NCBI RefSeq assembly: GCF_018881925.1
Contig: NZ_JACVPL010000011.1
Location: forward strand, 1-64,000
Origin: Polynucleobacter sp. Latsch14-2
Lineage (GTDB): Bacteria; Pseudomonadota; Gammaproteobacteria; Burkholderiales; Burkholderiaceae
Direction of reading: 5' to 3'
DNA length: 64,000 bases
This document shows positions 26,647 to 36,230 of the stretch, in pieces. Below the pieces are notes generated by a model. It had not been told where the DNA came from and ran no database searches. It was given only the letters and a program-made list of their open reading frames with translations. How positions within the stretch are numbered: the first letter of the stretch is position 1; each line of letters begins with the position of its first letter. The translations under genes and the position numbers were made by a program.

Positions 26647-27690
26647 TTATTTTCGTTTTAATAAAAAGTAAGCGCCGGGTAGTACGCAAAGTACTGTGAG
26701 TGCGCCATAGCTCATTGAAGCCAATACCGTAAGGGATGGATTTACCCCCCAAAGTGCTAATACTGAGGATAGTGTTGCCTCACGTAGCCCCCAGCCTGAG
26801 ATACTAATGGGCAACATCAGTAATAGACTTAAGGCTGGTAGACCAATCATGAGGCCTTCGATGGGCGCATTGGCTCCATAGGCTTTTAAGCAAAAACCTA
26901 GAGCAAGAATGGTGAGTAGATGGATGAAGATAGCAAAGCCTGCTTGTGCCATGTTCATTGGCCAAGAGAAAGCCAGTCTAATGCCTGGAAGAGCATGATT
27001 GAGTTGAAGGCGATCCAATGTTTTCTGAAGAAAATTGCGCGCGGGAGTCCAGGCCAATATCACAGCTATCATTAAGCCTGAAAAAATCATAGTCGCAGTC
27101 ACAGCATAGCCAAGGCCAACCCCCCATGCCGCTAGGGTGGCTCCACCCAAAATGAGACCGATGCCTCCTAAAAGATTGTTACCGGCCAATCCCAGCAAGC
27201 GATCCACCAATACCATGGAAAAACTGAGACGTAATTTAGGAGGCGCATGCCCCAGATCTACCGCGTGATGTAACTCTGCATCAAGCTCTTTAGTTTCACT
27301 ATATTTACCGCCGCGATTTAAATGGCTTGCGGTAATGGCGCGATAGCTATCGCCACCGAGAGTGCTAGGCAGACCTTGATTGATGAGACCGCCAGCAAAA
27401 TAGAGCGCAACATATTCCACTACACTCCCTTGAAAACCAACTTTCCGCATTAAGAAGCCCCAACGCAGGCCGCCACAAATAAAAGCCAATGTAATAGCAA
27501 GACCAGCTGCTAAAAACCATTTTGGCTGCATATTAATTTCAGAATCCAGCAAGGTATGCCAATCAATGCCGCTAGTGGCTTTCCAGAGGAGGGCTAGCGA
27601 TAACAAAATACGAATAGTTGGCCAAGCACGCTTGAGCAATGCTTTCCACCCAGATATGGCATTTAGGGTGGGTTGGGGTTGTGAGCTCAT
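26647..27690 (-). CDS. Lysylphosphatidylglycerol synthase-TM/UPF0104 membrane protein (YbhN/AglD-like)
   Basis: Start set at ATG 27690 (MSSQPQPTLNAISG); the frame extends into the upstream glycosyltransferase gene but without support. The 347-residue protein has about eight hydrophobic segments and GGLINQGLPSTLGGDSYRA, a hallmark of the UPF0104 family, plus ISGWGLREATLSSVLALWG near the end. Family members are flippase-like membrane proteins of unclear mechanism. It sits in an envelope glycolipid operon. Confidence 0.85.
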   Translation of the reverse strand: MSSQPQPTLNAISGWKALLKRAWPTIRILLSLALLWKATSGIDWHTLLDSEINMQPKWFLAAGLAITLAFICGGLRWGFLMRKVGFQGSVVEYVALYFAGGLINQGLPSTLGGDSYRAITASHLNRGGKYSETKELDAELHHAVDLGHAPPKLRLSFSMVLVDRLLGLAGNNLLGGIGLILGGATLAAWGVGLGYAVTATMIFSGLMIAVILAWTPARNFLQKTLDRLQLNHALPGIRLAFSWPMNMAQAGFAIFIHLLTILALGFCLKAYGANAPIEGLMIGLPALSLLLMLPISISGWGLREATLSSVLALWGVNPSLTVLASMSYGALTVLCVLPGAYFLLKRK

Positions 27691-27730
27691 AGGCGTAAGG
27701 ATAATGCCTTGAGCACCTAAGGTCTTGAAA

Positions 27731-29239
27731 TTACTCTGGTAAAGCGATGTTTTGCCAGTTAGTGCAGAGGCTAAAGTCAAATTTGGACAATTTTTGTCCA
27801 AAACGCATGATTTCAATGCTGTCTAAGGACTTGCATGTCTCGAATCCTGGCTTGTTTCCAGTAGGAGTTGCAAAACTCATCCCGGACCAACTGATGAGTA
27901 GTGCGCTAGCCCCTGGGGGTAGCTGTCCAAACCACAGGTCGAATTGATCTTGGCGTTGATCAAGGACCAACACAGGGGTAGGACTTGCATACCAGGCTGC
28001 CCGACTAGCTAGAGTCCAGTTTTGCACCACAATGCTGTCAATCTTGTTGGTTTTCGCAAGCTGTGCGGCTTTTTGACCAGCCATTTTCCAGCCATAGAGA
28101 TCTGCAATCGGGTTTGATTTTATGGATGCCGAAGAAAGGCCGCCAGCTAACACCAATCCAAATCCAAGTAAGCACAGCAGAATTTGCATGCTGAGAAATA
28201 AGCGAATCAAAATGCGATGATGCATTGACCATGCCTTTGCCAGACCAATGCCGGCAAAAGGGGCGAGACAAAACCAAGCGGGACTTGTCCAGTGAGGCAG
28301 TCCGCCTCCGCCAGATAGGATGGTAAAAATAGCAAATGGAATCAAGAAAAAGCTGAGTAAAGATATTAGAGATAACTTTGCGCCATGAAAGCAGTTCTTG
28401 AGAAACAGGCAGCCGCCAAGCAATAAGAGTGGTCCAAAGGATGCGATCTGTATTCCTAAGAAAGCTGCCACTCTGCGCCATGCCCAAGTACTACCACTAC
28501 CGTGGGCGATTTGATATTTAAAGGAGATCCAGTCATTTATCCAATTCCAATAGAGCACTGGAGTAATGCAGAAGATGGCAATAACTGCGGCAAGCCAGAA
28601 ACCTAAAGAAGCAATCCAAGGTTTCTTGGGGGTGCTTAAGAAAACGAGGAGTAAGGCGAAGGTGGTGAAGATGCCTGTGTACTTGCTTAATCCGGCTAAT
28701 CCCAAAAGTAATCCAGTGAGAACCCAATCCATGAGGCTAAATTGATCTTGCCTGAGCCATCGCAAAGCCATCAACATTAAACCAAGACTGAACAGAGATA
28801 GGAGGCTGTCCGGCAATAAGCCAATAGCTAAAATATTCGGGAGTGGAGCTGCAATCACGGCAAGTACGGCGAACAGACCGCAATTGCTTGCCGAAGGGAG
28901 CGCACTGGTGAGGTAGCCAGTGTTGCGACCTTGAATGAAATGATGAAGTTCAAGCGTAACGTGATAGATCAGATAGCAAGAAATGATCCAGAGAGATTCA
29001 GGGATGAGTCGAATAACTCCTTCGGAGGAAGTTAAGGCGACTAGTGGCCATTGAATCCAACCCACTAATGGTGGGTGATCAAAATAGCTCCAGGCCAAAT
29101 GCTGTGCATATAGTGCGTAATGCGCTTCATCGACAGAAAATTCAATAGCAAAACCCAAGGCAAGGTGAATCAGCGCAGCGATGAAGATGCAAATTGCTGC
29201 TGATATCGATGGCGATTGCGATGGTAATTGGTAGCGCAT
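27731..29239 (-). CDS. GT39/ArnT-like membrane glycosyltransferase
   Basis: A 502-residue multi-spanning protein with FSVDEAHYALYAQHL and YFDHPPLVGWIQWPL near the N-terminus, the catalytic Asp/Glu and DHPP motifs of the GT39/GT83 superfamily (ArnT, PMT). These enzymes move sugars from polyprenyl phosphate donors to lipid or protein acceptors on the periplasmic side. About ten further membrane segments and a soluble C-terminal domain follow. It is the first gene of the minus-strand operon reaching to 24586. Confidence 0.88.
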   Translation of the reverse strand: MRYQLPSQSPSISAAICIFIAALIHLALGFAIEFSVDEAHYALYAQHLAWSYFDHPPLVGWIQWPLVALTSSEGVIRLIPESLWIISCYLIYHVTLELHHFIQGRNTGYLTSALPSASNCGLFAVLAVIAAPLPNILAIGLLPDSLLSLFSLGLMLMALRWLRQDQFSLMDWVLTGLLLGLAGLSKYTGIFTTFALLLVFLSTPKKPWIASLGFWLAAVIAIFCITPVLYWNWINDWISFKYQIAHGSGSTWAWRRVAAFLGIQIASFGPLLLLGGCLFLKNCFHGAKLSLISLLSFFLIPFAIFTILSGGGGLPHWTSPAWFCLAPFAGIGLAKAWSMHHRILIRLFLSMQILLCLLGFGLVLAGGLSSASIKSNPIADLYGWKMAGQKAAQLAKTNKIDSIVVQNWTLASRAAWYASPTPVLVLDQRQDQFDLWFGQLPPGASALLISWSGMSFATPTGNKPGFETCKSLDSIEIMRFGQKLSKFDFSLCTNWQNIALPE

Positions 29240-29302
29240 CTGGTTCTTTATTGTTTTGTCTGAAATGATTTTAGACTTACTTGGGTATTTATTTGGGACA
29301 AT

Positions 29303-30145
29303 ATGAAGATGAGTGCCCAGCTTACATTTCCTCTCACTAAAGCCTTTGTTGCGCGCATGGCGGTTTATGCTTCGATATTGATTGCAATATTGAATTTAGT
29401 TGCCTGTGCTGGCTTTTCTCGCAATTCAGTGCAGGATGAGTCTGGGAAGGTGCTGTCAGTGGATCAATTACCGGCACAGGAAGAGCTTCCCAAATTTTCG
29501 GCTGAAAAAGCACGTGATGGCATGCCAGTAGGGTGGCATTTTTATCGTATCGCTCCATATAAAAAGAATACTATTTACCGCCTAGAAAATTACCAAGGAA
29601 AAACAGTATTAAGCGCTAATTCAAAAACATCTGCTTCTGGACTCGCAATCAAGCTTCGACCACGTCAAGCACAAAATCTCTGGTTAAAGTGGGAGTGGAA
29701 GACGGTGGCGCCTATACCCGCAGCTGATAACGCCGAACACACACAAGATGATGCACCACTGCGCATTTTGGTTGCATTTGATGGGAATAAATCAAAGCTG
29801 ACTCTAAAAGAAAAAATGACTTTTGAAATGGCGAATTTAATCAGCGGACAAGAGATGCCTTATGCGACTCTGATGTATATCTGGTCAGGCAAGACGCCGG
29901 TTAATACGATTCTGGATAATGCCCATACATCGCGGATCAAAATGATTGTGGTCGACTCTGGTTGGGAGAGCTTGGGGGATTGGCGTAAGCATGAGAGAGA
30001 TCTGGCAACTGATTACAAACGTGCTTATGGAGAAAATCCTGGGGAGGTGATTGGAATAGCCTTGTTGACTGATACTGACAACACTAAATCAGAAACGCGA
30101 GCACTTTATGGTGATATTGAATTGCTGCGAAAGAATCAAAAATAA
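29303..30145 (+). CDS. DUF3047 lipoprotein
   Basis: A 280-residue protein with a hydrophobic signal ending LNLVACAGF, a lipobox. The mature region has GMPVGWHFYRIAPYKKNT, LRPRQAQNLWLKWEWK, TLMYIWSGKTPVNTIL and DYKRAYGENPGEVIGIALLTDTDNT, characteristic of DUF3047, a secreted family of unknown role with a jelly-roll-like pattern. It is divergent from the GT39 gene, with 63 bases between starts. Confidence 0.85.
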   Translation: MKMSAQLTFPLTKAFVARMAVYASILIAILNLVACAGFSRNSVQDESGKVLSVDQLPAQEELPKFSAEKARDGMPVGWHFYRIAPYKKNTIYRLENYQGKTVLSANSKTSASGLAIKLRPRQAQNLWLKWEWKTVAPIPAADNAEHTQDDAPLRILVAFDGNKSKLTLKEKMTFEMANLISGQEMPYATLMYIWSGKTPVNTILDNAHTSRIKMIVVDSGWESLGDWRKHERDLATDYKRAYGENPGEVIGIALLTDTDNTKSETRALYGDIELLRKNQK

Positions 30146-30178
30146 AGATAGCAAAATAGCAATTAGGGCCTCAGTCTA

Positions 30179-32449
30179 TTAGTGAACCGGCTGCCATCGC
30201 TTTAACAGCAAGGCATTACTCAGAACGCAAAAACTCGATAGCGCCATAGCGCTTCCCGCAAGCATAGGTGAAAGATAGCCTAGCGCTGCCAGCGGAATAC
30301 CAGTGGCATTGAATATAAAAGCCCAAAATAGATTTTGCCGAATCTTGTTCCAGGTGCGTTTAGAGATGTCAATCGCATCAGCGACCAAGCTAGGGTCACC
30401 CCGCATTAGGGTGATTCCTGCCGCTTGCATGGCGACATCGGTGCCCGTAGCCATTGCCATGCCAACATCAGCGGAGGCTAGGGCCGGCGCATCATTGATG
30501 CCATCACCTATCATGGCTACCCAGTGACGCTTCTCCCCAGCATGACGCATTTGTAACTGCGAAATTATTTCCGCCTTATTGCCTGGCATGATTTGTCCAA
30601 ATACCTCATCGATTCCGATGGCGTCTGCAACACGCATTGCGGCAGAAGTGTTGTCTCCCGATAGCATGACCGTGCGAATATGAAGCTTGTGTAATGCCGC
30701 GATCGCTCCTTTGGCATTCGGTTTCAGTTCATCGCCGAAAGCAAAAAGTGCAATGGGACTTATTGGGAGTTCTGTATTCATCAGTACTGAAACTGTTTGC
30801 CCAAGATCAAAAGAAGTTTGTGCTTTTGCAAGAATAGATTGGTACTCTGGGTGTTGATCGAGCGAGGCAATGCTTTGCAAGCAAAGTCGTTTCCCGACCC
30901 ACTGTCCAGAATTTGGAGTGCCCTCAATCCCAATGCCTGGTAAGGCCTTGCTCTCGGAGCTAGCAATCGGCGGGATGCTCCGCTCCATTGTGGCGCCTAG
31001 TAGCGCTTTAGCCAGAGGATGCTCGCTCCCCAATTGAAGTCCTGCTGCAGTGGCTAAGATTTCAGAATCAGGTGAGTTCATGAAAGGAGCCAGTGTAAGT
31101 AGTCGCGGGTGACCAATGGTCAGCGTACCCGTCTTGTCAAAGGCAACAACATCGAGTCGATGCGCTTGCTCCAGTACCTGTGGATCCTTAATTAAAATTC
31201 CAAAACGTGCAGCGACACCAGTACCCGCCATGATGGCTGCGGGGGTGGCAAGTCCAAGCGCACAAGGACAGGCGATCACCAAGACAGACACCGCTCGTAA
31301 AATTGCAATTGCTGCTGAATCGAGATAAAGCCAGTTGGCAATACCCGTAATGATGGCAATGAGGATTACTGTGGGGACAAAAATGGCGCTGACCTGATCA
31401 ACCAGTTTTTGAATCGGCGCTTTTTGTGTTTGCGCTTCTTCCACTAGGTTGATGATTTTGGAGAGTACGCTTTCTACTCCAATAGCTTGGGCTTGAACGA
31501 TGATGGCAGCTTCACCATTCAGGGCACCACCAATGACTGTTGAGCCTGGCTCTTTTTTGATGGGTGCGCTCTCACCGGTTAATAAAGATTCATCTATGTG
31601 GCTGTTGCCCATCAAAATGATGCCGTCAACGGGGATTCTTTCGCCGGGCAAAACCAGTACATGATCTTTGGGGAGAACTTGGTCTAAGGGTAGTTCGCGA
31701 TAGTCATCTAAGGCGGTAATGTCATTAATAGCAATTGCAGATTTCAAAACCTTGGCGTGCTCTGGCCAGAGTTTTTGGAGTGCACGAATTGCTTCGCTAG
31801 TTTGACGTTTCGCTCTCGCTTCAAGCCACTTACCCAGGAGGACCATACAGATAATGACGGCTGCACCTTCAAAATAGAGTTCATGCTGAGCGTGAGTTGA
31901 AGTCTGCATAAGGTAAAGACTTAGACCGTAGGCAGAGCTAGTTCCGAGGGCAACCAATAAATCCATATTGCCAACTCCGGCCATGAGTGATTTAAAGCCA
32001 GCCCTATAAAAGCGCCAGCCCAAAATGAATTGCACTGGCGTTGCCAGGGCGAGTTGCCAGAGGGGTGGGAGACTCCAATGAATACCAAATGGCATGAGAA
32101 GCATTGGTAAAAATAGTGGAGCAGACAAGGCAAAGCTCAAAATTACCCGACCTAAGCCATCGGCCGCCCAGAAAGACTGCGGTGGTTTTTCTGAGTGAGC
32201 GCCTTTGGAGTGGCTTAATGTTGCTTGGTAGCCAGTTTTTTCTATGGCCGCAATCACATCCTCAACAGTCGTTAATGAGCCACTTTTTAGCCTAACTCGG
32301 GCCTGCTCAGTCGCAAGATTGACGGTTGCTCCTTCTACCCCTGGGATTTTGTCTAAAGCCTTTTCGACGCGACCCACACAGGAGGAGCAGGTCATGCCCC
32401 CAATATCAAGGGTGTAAAACGCTGGAATTATTGGTTTTGGATTGCTCAT
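30179..32449 (-). CDS. copA: Copper-translocating P1B-type ATPase
   Basis: A 756-residue heavy-metal pump exporting Cu(I) to the periplasm. It has one N-terminal HMA domain (GGMTCSSCVGRVEKAL), the membrane metal site CPC in VIACPCALGLATP, the TGES-type loop LLTGESAPI, the phosphorylation site FDKTGTLTIGH, the HP motif in SEHPLAKALL and the hinge IGDGINDAPAL. It is divergent from a copZ-like chaperone gene, sharing a 70-base control region with a small dyad. No cueR-type regulator is encoded nearby. Confidence 0.95.
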   Translation of the reverse strand: MSNPKPIIPAFYTLDIGGMTCSSCVGRVEKALDKIPGVEGATVNLATEQARVRLKSGSLTTVEDVIAAIEKTGYQATLSHSKGAHSEKPPQSFWAADGLGRVILSFALSAPLFLPMLLMPFGIHWSLPPLWQLALATPVQFILGWRFYRAGFKSLMAGVGNMDLLVALGTSSAYGLSLYLMQTSTHAQHELYFEGAAVIICMVLLGKWLEARAKRQTSEAIRALQKLWPEHAKVLKSAIAINDITALDDYRELPLDQVLPKDHVLVLPGERIPVDGIILMGNSHIDESLLTGESAPIKKEPGSTVIGGALNGEAAIIVQAQAIGVESVLSKIINLVEEAQTQKAPIQKLVDQVSAIFVPTVILIAIITGIANWLYLDSAAIAILRAVSVLVIACPCALGLATPAAIMAGTGVAARFGILIKDPQVLEQAHRLDVVAFDKTGTLTIGHPRLLTLAPFMNSPDSEILATAAGLQLGSEHPLAKALLGATMERSIPPIASSESKALPGIGIEGTPNSGQWVGKRLCLQSIASLDQHPEYQSILAKAQTSFDLGQTVSVLMNTELPISPIALFAFGDELKPNAKGAIAALHKLHIRTVMLSGDNTSAAMRVADAIGIDEVFGQIMPGNKAEIISQLQMRHAGEKRHWVAMIGDGINDAPALASADVGMAMATGTDVAMQAAGITLMRGDPSLVADAIDISKRTWNKIRQNLFWAFIFNATGIPLAALGYLSPMLAGSAMALSSFCVLSNALLLKRWQPVH

Positions 32450-32472
32450 ATGGAAGATAATCTACTCTAAGA

Positions 32473-32485
32473 CCCTAAATTAGGG
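32473..32485. promoter_or_regulatory. Small dyad in the copA-copZ intergenic region
   Basis: CCCTA-AAT-TAGGG is a perfect inverted repeat in the middle of the 70-base gap between divergent copA and copZ. It does not match the usual CueR operator pattern. It could be a metal-responsive operator, but at 5 bp per arm the evidence is weak. Confidence 0.3.
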
Positions 32486-32519
32486 GTATTACTTAAATTA
32501 AAGTCTAAGAGGATTTGCC

Positions 32520-32714
32520 ATGTTGAGCCTAAAAGTCTCTGGAATGACCTGTAGTGGTTGCATTAATGCGGTTACTAGGGCAATTCAGGCGCAAGATCCT
32601 CAAGCCAAGGTAGCGGTGGACTTGGTCACCCAAATCGTAGAGTTGGAAACGAGTTTAAGTGCTCAGACTGCTAGTGCGCTCATATCAGATGCTGGTTTCC
32701 CAGTCTCTCACTAG
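32520..32714 (+). CDS. copZ: Copper chaperone, CopZ-like HMA protein
   Basis: A 64-residue single HMA domain: MLSLKVSGMTCSGCINAVTR with the metal-binding CxxC pair, followed by the KVAVDLVTQIVEL beta strand and a C-terminal ALISDAGFPV. It would carry Cu(I) to CopA, encoded divergently. The length is normal and the ends are complete. Confidence 0.92.
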   Translation: MLSLKVSGMTCSGCINAVTRAIQAQDPQAKVAVDLVTQIVELETSLSAQTASALISDAGFPVSH

Positions 32715-32780
32715 GCATTGTTTAGAATGTTGGCAAACCTAACAAAACCCGTAGCTTTTGTTCTTAAAGGATTGTGATTT

Positions 32781-33428
32781 ATGTTCTTCAGTAAGCTAAT
32801 GCCTCACGATGGGAACTTTTTTGTACTGTTTAATCAGCATGCCGAGCAAATTGTGGCAGCCTCTGAATCTTTTCTAAAGTTCATTGAGCACTATAACGAT
32901 GAGGCTCTGCGTGCTAAGTACACCCTAGAAATAGATCAAGCGGAGCACGCCTGTGATGATGTCGTAAAAGAGGTGCACCGTCGTCTTCATAAAACATTTA
33001 TCACCCCGATCGACCGTGATCAAATTTTTTCGTTAATCAATACCATGGATGATGTGGCTGATTTGATTCAGAATGGTACTGAGGCTATGCACCTTTATAA
33101 CGTCAAGCAAATGACGGAAGAGATGTTGCATATGGCTCAGCTGTGCAATCAATGCTGTATCAGCATGAAAAATGCAGTTGCTACCCTAAAAGATATTTCT
33201 GATCCTGAGGTGGCAAAAGCTGCCCTGAAGACTTGCGATGAGATTGATCATCTTGAGTCTGGTGCGGACCGCCTGCTCTCAACGGCAATTACGAGATTGT
33301 TTCGCGAGGAAACTGAAGTACGTGAACTGATTAAATTGCAGCGCATTTATGAATTGCTTGAAGAGGTTACCGATAAATGTGAAGACGTTGCCAACTTAGT
33401 TGAGGGCATCGTTCTTGAGAACTCTTAA
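32781..33428 (+). CDS. DUF47/PhoU-like phosphate transport accessory protein
   Basis: A 215-residue all-helical protein starting MFFSKLMPHDGNFFVLFNQH, typical of the DUF47 family. It carries two PhoU-like three-helix repeats with acidic metal-binding clusters (EIDQAEHACDDVVKEVHRRL and CDEIDHLESGADRLL). These proteins are nearly always paired with PiT transporters and thought to regulate them. The pit gene starts 11 bases downstream. Confidence 0.92.
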   Translation: MFFSKLMPHDGNFFVLFNQHAEQIVAASESFLKFIEHYNDEALRAKYTLEIDQAEHACDDVVKEVHRRLHKTFITPIDRDQIFSLINTMDDVADLIQNGTEAMHLYNVKQMTEEMLHMAQLCNQCCISMKNAVATLKDISDPEVAKAALKTCDEIDHLESGADRLLSTAITRLFREETEVRELIKLQRIYELLEEVTDKCEDVANLVEGIVLENS

Positions 33429-33439
33429 GGCGTACTAAA

Positions 33440-34450
33440 TTGCCTTCAATACAAACTGCTTTTTGGGTGGTGGCACTGTTGGTGGTGCTAGCCTTAGCCT
33501 TTGATTTCATGAATGGTTTTCATGATGCGGCAAACTCTATCGCCACAGTAGTCTCCACAGGCGTTTTGAAGCCGCAGCAGGCAGTTATTTTTGCGGCATT
33601 CTTTAACTTTCTCGCAATTTTTATTTTTCATTTAAGTGTTGCGGCAACCGTCGGCAAGGGGATTGTTCACCCATCATCAGTCGATTTGCATGTGATCTTT
33701 GGCGCACTAATTGGCGCAATCATTTGGAATATCTTGACCTGGTATTACGGCATCCCCTCTAGCTCCTCTCATGCCTTAATTGGGGGGCTAGTTGGTGCCA
33801 CTATACCAAAAGCTGGTTTCGCAGGCTTGGTTTGGTCCGGCATTATTAAAACAGTCGCCTTTATTTTTATATCACCGTTTGTTGGCTTCTTGCTCGGTTC
33901 GCTGATGATGCTTTTGGTAGCTTGGGTTTGTAGAAATGTGAACGTGGCGAAAACGGATCGCTGGTTACGTCGTTTGCAATTGGTATCGGCTAGTGCTTAC
34001 AGCTTGGGTCATGGTGGCAATGATGCGCAAAAAACCATTGGCATTATTTGGCTTCTACTGATTATTACTGGCTACGCTGAAGCTGGGGCAAGCATGCCGC
34101 CAATGTGGACCATTATTGGCTGCTATATAGCAATTGCCATGGGTACGATGTTTGGCGGTTGGCGGATTGTTAAAACGATGGGGCAAAAACTTACCAAGCT
34201 CAAACCAGTAGGCGGCTTTTGCGCTGAGACGGGCGGAGCAATGACTTTATTTGCCGCAACAGCCCTGGGCGTTCCCGTATCAACTACCCATACTATTACT
34301 GGGGCTATTGTTGGTGTTGGCTCTACCCGTCGTGCCAGTGCAGTTCGTTGGGGTGTAGCTGGTAACATCGTTTGGGCTTGGATCTTTACGATTCCAGCCA
34401 CTGCAATGATGTCTATGGCAGTCTATTACTTGAGTCTTTGGCTCTTCTAA
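33440..34450 (+). CDS. pit: PiT-family inorganic phosphate transporter
   Basis: A 336-residue membrane protein with ten or so hydrophobic segments and both PiT signature repeats: DFMNGFHDAANSIATVVST near the N-terminus and SLGHGGNDAQKTIGII in the second half. SSSHALIGGLVGA and VSTTHTITGAIVGVG are the paired pore motifs. It imports phosphate using proton (or sodium) gradients. The start is TTG 33440, 11 bases after the DUF47 gene. Confidence 0.93.
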   Translation: MPSIQTAFWVVALLVVLALAFDFMNGFHDAANSIATVVSTGVLKPQQAVIFAAFFNFLAIFIFHLSVAATVGKGIVHPSSVDLHVIFGALIGAIIWNILTWYYGIPSSSSHALIGGLVGATIPKAGFAGLVWSGIIKTVAFIFISPFVGFLLGSLMMLLVAWVCRNVNVAKTDRWLRRLQLVSASAYSLGHGGNDAQKTIGIIWLLLIITGYAEAGASMPPMWTIIGCYIAIAMGTMFGGWRIVKTMGQKLTKLKPVGGFCAETGGAMTLFAATALGVPVSTTHTITGAIVGVGSTRRASAVRWGVAGNIVWAWIFTIPATAMMSMAVYYLSLWLF

Positions 34451-34595
34451 ATCTACCTGTTGAGTTGGGCGCGCTGATCTTCAGCAAAGAATCCCTTGTG
34501 CGGTTAATCTACCCACTATTCAAAAATTAGCAACAATAGATCAATTAATGTATTTGGCTACCCAGTTTTGGTGTAGCTATTCTTAGGAGAATGTA

Positions 34596-35684
34596 GTGGC
34601 AGTCACGATTGAAGTCGTACAGGCAGCGCTAAAAGGTCTAGTCGACCCCAATACTCAAGTTGACTTTGTAACAGCTAAGGCGGTTAAAAATTTGCGCGTT
34701 GAAGGTGGCGACATCTCTTTGGATATTTCTTTGGGATATCCAGCAAAAAGCCAATTTGATGCAATCCGTAAATCGGTGATTGCTGTTTTGCGTAATCTGC
34801 CTGAGGTTAAAAATGTTAGCGTTAATGTGGGTAGTCAAATTGTTTCGCATGCAGTTCAGCGCGGGGTGAAGTTATTACCAGGCGTTAAAAATATTATTGC
34901 GATTGCAAGCGGCAAAGGTGGCGTTGGTAAATCCACCACTGCCGTAAATCTCGCATTGGCTTTGGCAGCAGAGGGTGCTCAAGTGGGTGTTTTGGATGCT
35001 GATATCTATGGCCCCAGTCAGCCGATGATGCTTGGCATTACTGGCAGACCAGAATCGATTGAAGAAAATACTATTGAACCTATGGAAGGCCATGGTTTAC
35101 AAGCAAGCTCTATTGGTTTCTTAATCGAGGAAGATGCACCCATGGTGTGGCGTGGCCCCATGGTCACCTCTGCTTTAGAGCAATTACTACGTCAAACGCG
35201 GTGGCGTGATTTGGATTACCTGATTGTTGATATGCCCCCAGGTACAGGAGACATACAATTAACGCTCGCACAAAAGGTGCCTGTTACTGGCGCTGTTATT
35301 GTCACCACCCCTCAGGATATCGCCTTGCTCGATGCGCGCAAAGGCCTCAAAATGTTTGAGAAGGTCGGCGTCCCTATCATTGGCATTATTGAGAACATGA
35401 GCACTTACGTATGCCCCAAATGCAGTCATGAAGAGCATATCTTTGGCTCTGGCGGCGGCGAGAAGATGTGCAAGGAGTATGGAACTGATTTCTTGGGGGC
35501 TTTGCCATTAAATCTTTCCATTCGTGAGCAGGCAGATGCAGGACGCCCTACGGTAGTTGCGGAGCCGGATGGCGCAATTAGTGCTATCTATAAAAATATC
35601 GCTAGACAGGTCGCAATTCGAGTTGCTACTCTCTCCAAGGATATGAGTAGTAAGTTTCCCAACATCGTTGTTCAAAATACCTGA
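34596..35684 (+). CDS. apbC: Iron-sulfur cluster carrier protein ApbC/Mrp
   Basis: A 362-residue P-loop ATPase with an N-terminal DUF59-like domain (about residues 1-85) and a Mrp/NBP35 domain. The deviant Walker A is GKGGVGKSTTAVNLA; VDMPPGTGDIQLTL and the cluster-binding CPKC in YVCPKCSHEEHIFG are present. It assembles and delivers Fe-S clusters. The start is GTG 34596, with TTAGGAGA upstream. It is followed six bases later by the formate dehydrogenase accessory genes, all of which need Fe-S clusters, so co-transcription makes sense. Confidence 0.93.
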   Translation: MAVTIEVVQAALKGLVDPNTQVDFVTAKAVKNLRVEGGDISLDISLGYPAKSQFDAIRKSVIAVLRNLPEVKNVSVNVGSQIVSHAVQRGVKLLPGVKNIIAIASGKGGVGKSTTAVNLALALAAEGAQVGVLDADIYGPSQPMMLGITGRPESIEENTIEPMEGHGLQASSIGFLIEEDAPMVWRGPMVTSALEQLLRQTRWRDLDYLIVDMPPGTGDIQLTLAQKVPVTGAVIVTTPQDIALLDARKGLKMFEKVGVPIIGIIENMSTYVCPKCSHEEHIFGSGGGEKMCKEYGTDFLGALPLNLSIREQADAGRPTVVAEPDGAISAIYKNIARQVAIRVATLSKDMSSKFPNIVVQNT

Positions 35685-35690
35685 GGATTT

Positions 35691-36230
35691 ATGCGCTTTG
35701 CGGTAGTAATGCGTAAACAGAATATCGATAACCCATGGATTTCATTCAAATGGGTGCCGCAAGAGGTGTTGCCCGATTTTGGTGAATTTTCATCCACTAC
35801 AAAGCACGGTAATCAGATTTCTGGACAGTTTCTGGCGCGTGATGATGGTGGTGAATCTTGGCTCTTTACTGGATACGAGCTGAATTTATTTCCAGATGAG
35901 GCTGAAGGTTACTATCTGAATTTATCCGCTACCAAGCCATGTTGGTTCGTGATGTGGCGTCTAGAGGAGGATATTGAGCGCTATATTGATGGGCAATTTA
36001 TAGCCCTTGCTAAATCAGATACAACTATCGCAGTACCTCATCGCTTATCCGTTAGCTATAACGAGGCGGGGCGCCTATTGGATGGTGGTGAGTCAGTGGA
36101 TAGCATTCCAATGACTGTTGAACATGCTTCTTGGTTGCAAGAGTATGTGAATGAGCATTATCACCCTGAGCCTAAAAAGCGCCACCGCCCTCAATCATTT
36201 AAGGGCGCCGATCGCCCGCTGGAAAAATAA
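35691..36230 (+). CDS. DUF3305 protein of the formate dehydrogenase operon
   Basis: A 179-residue soluble protein (VMRKQNIDNPWISFKWVPQEV, LFTGYELNLFPDEAEGYYLN, SKPCWFVMWRLEE-like segment). It matches the DUF3305 family, which from memory co-occurs with DUF3306, polyferredoxin and TorD genes in front of formate dehydrogenase operons. No catalytic motif is apparent. It overlaps the following gene by one base (TAATGG). Confidence 0.85.
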   Translation: MRFAVVMRKQNIDNPWISFKWVPQEVLPDFGEFSSTTKHGNQISGQFLARDDGGESWLFTGYELNLFPDEAEGYYLNLSATKPCWFVMWRLEEDIERYIDGQFIALAKSDTTIAVPHRLSVSYNEAGRLLDGGESVDSIPMTVEHASWLQEYVNEHYHPEPKKRHRPQSFKGADRPLEK

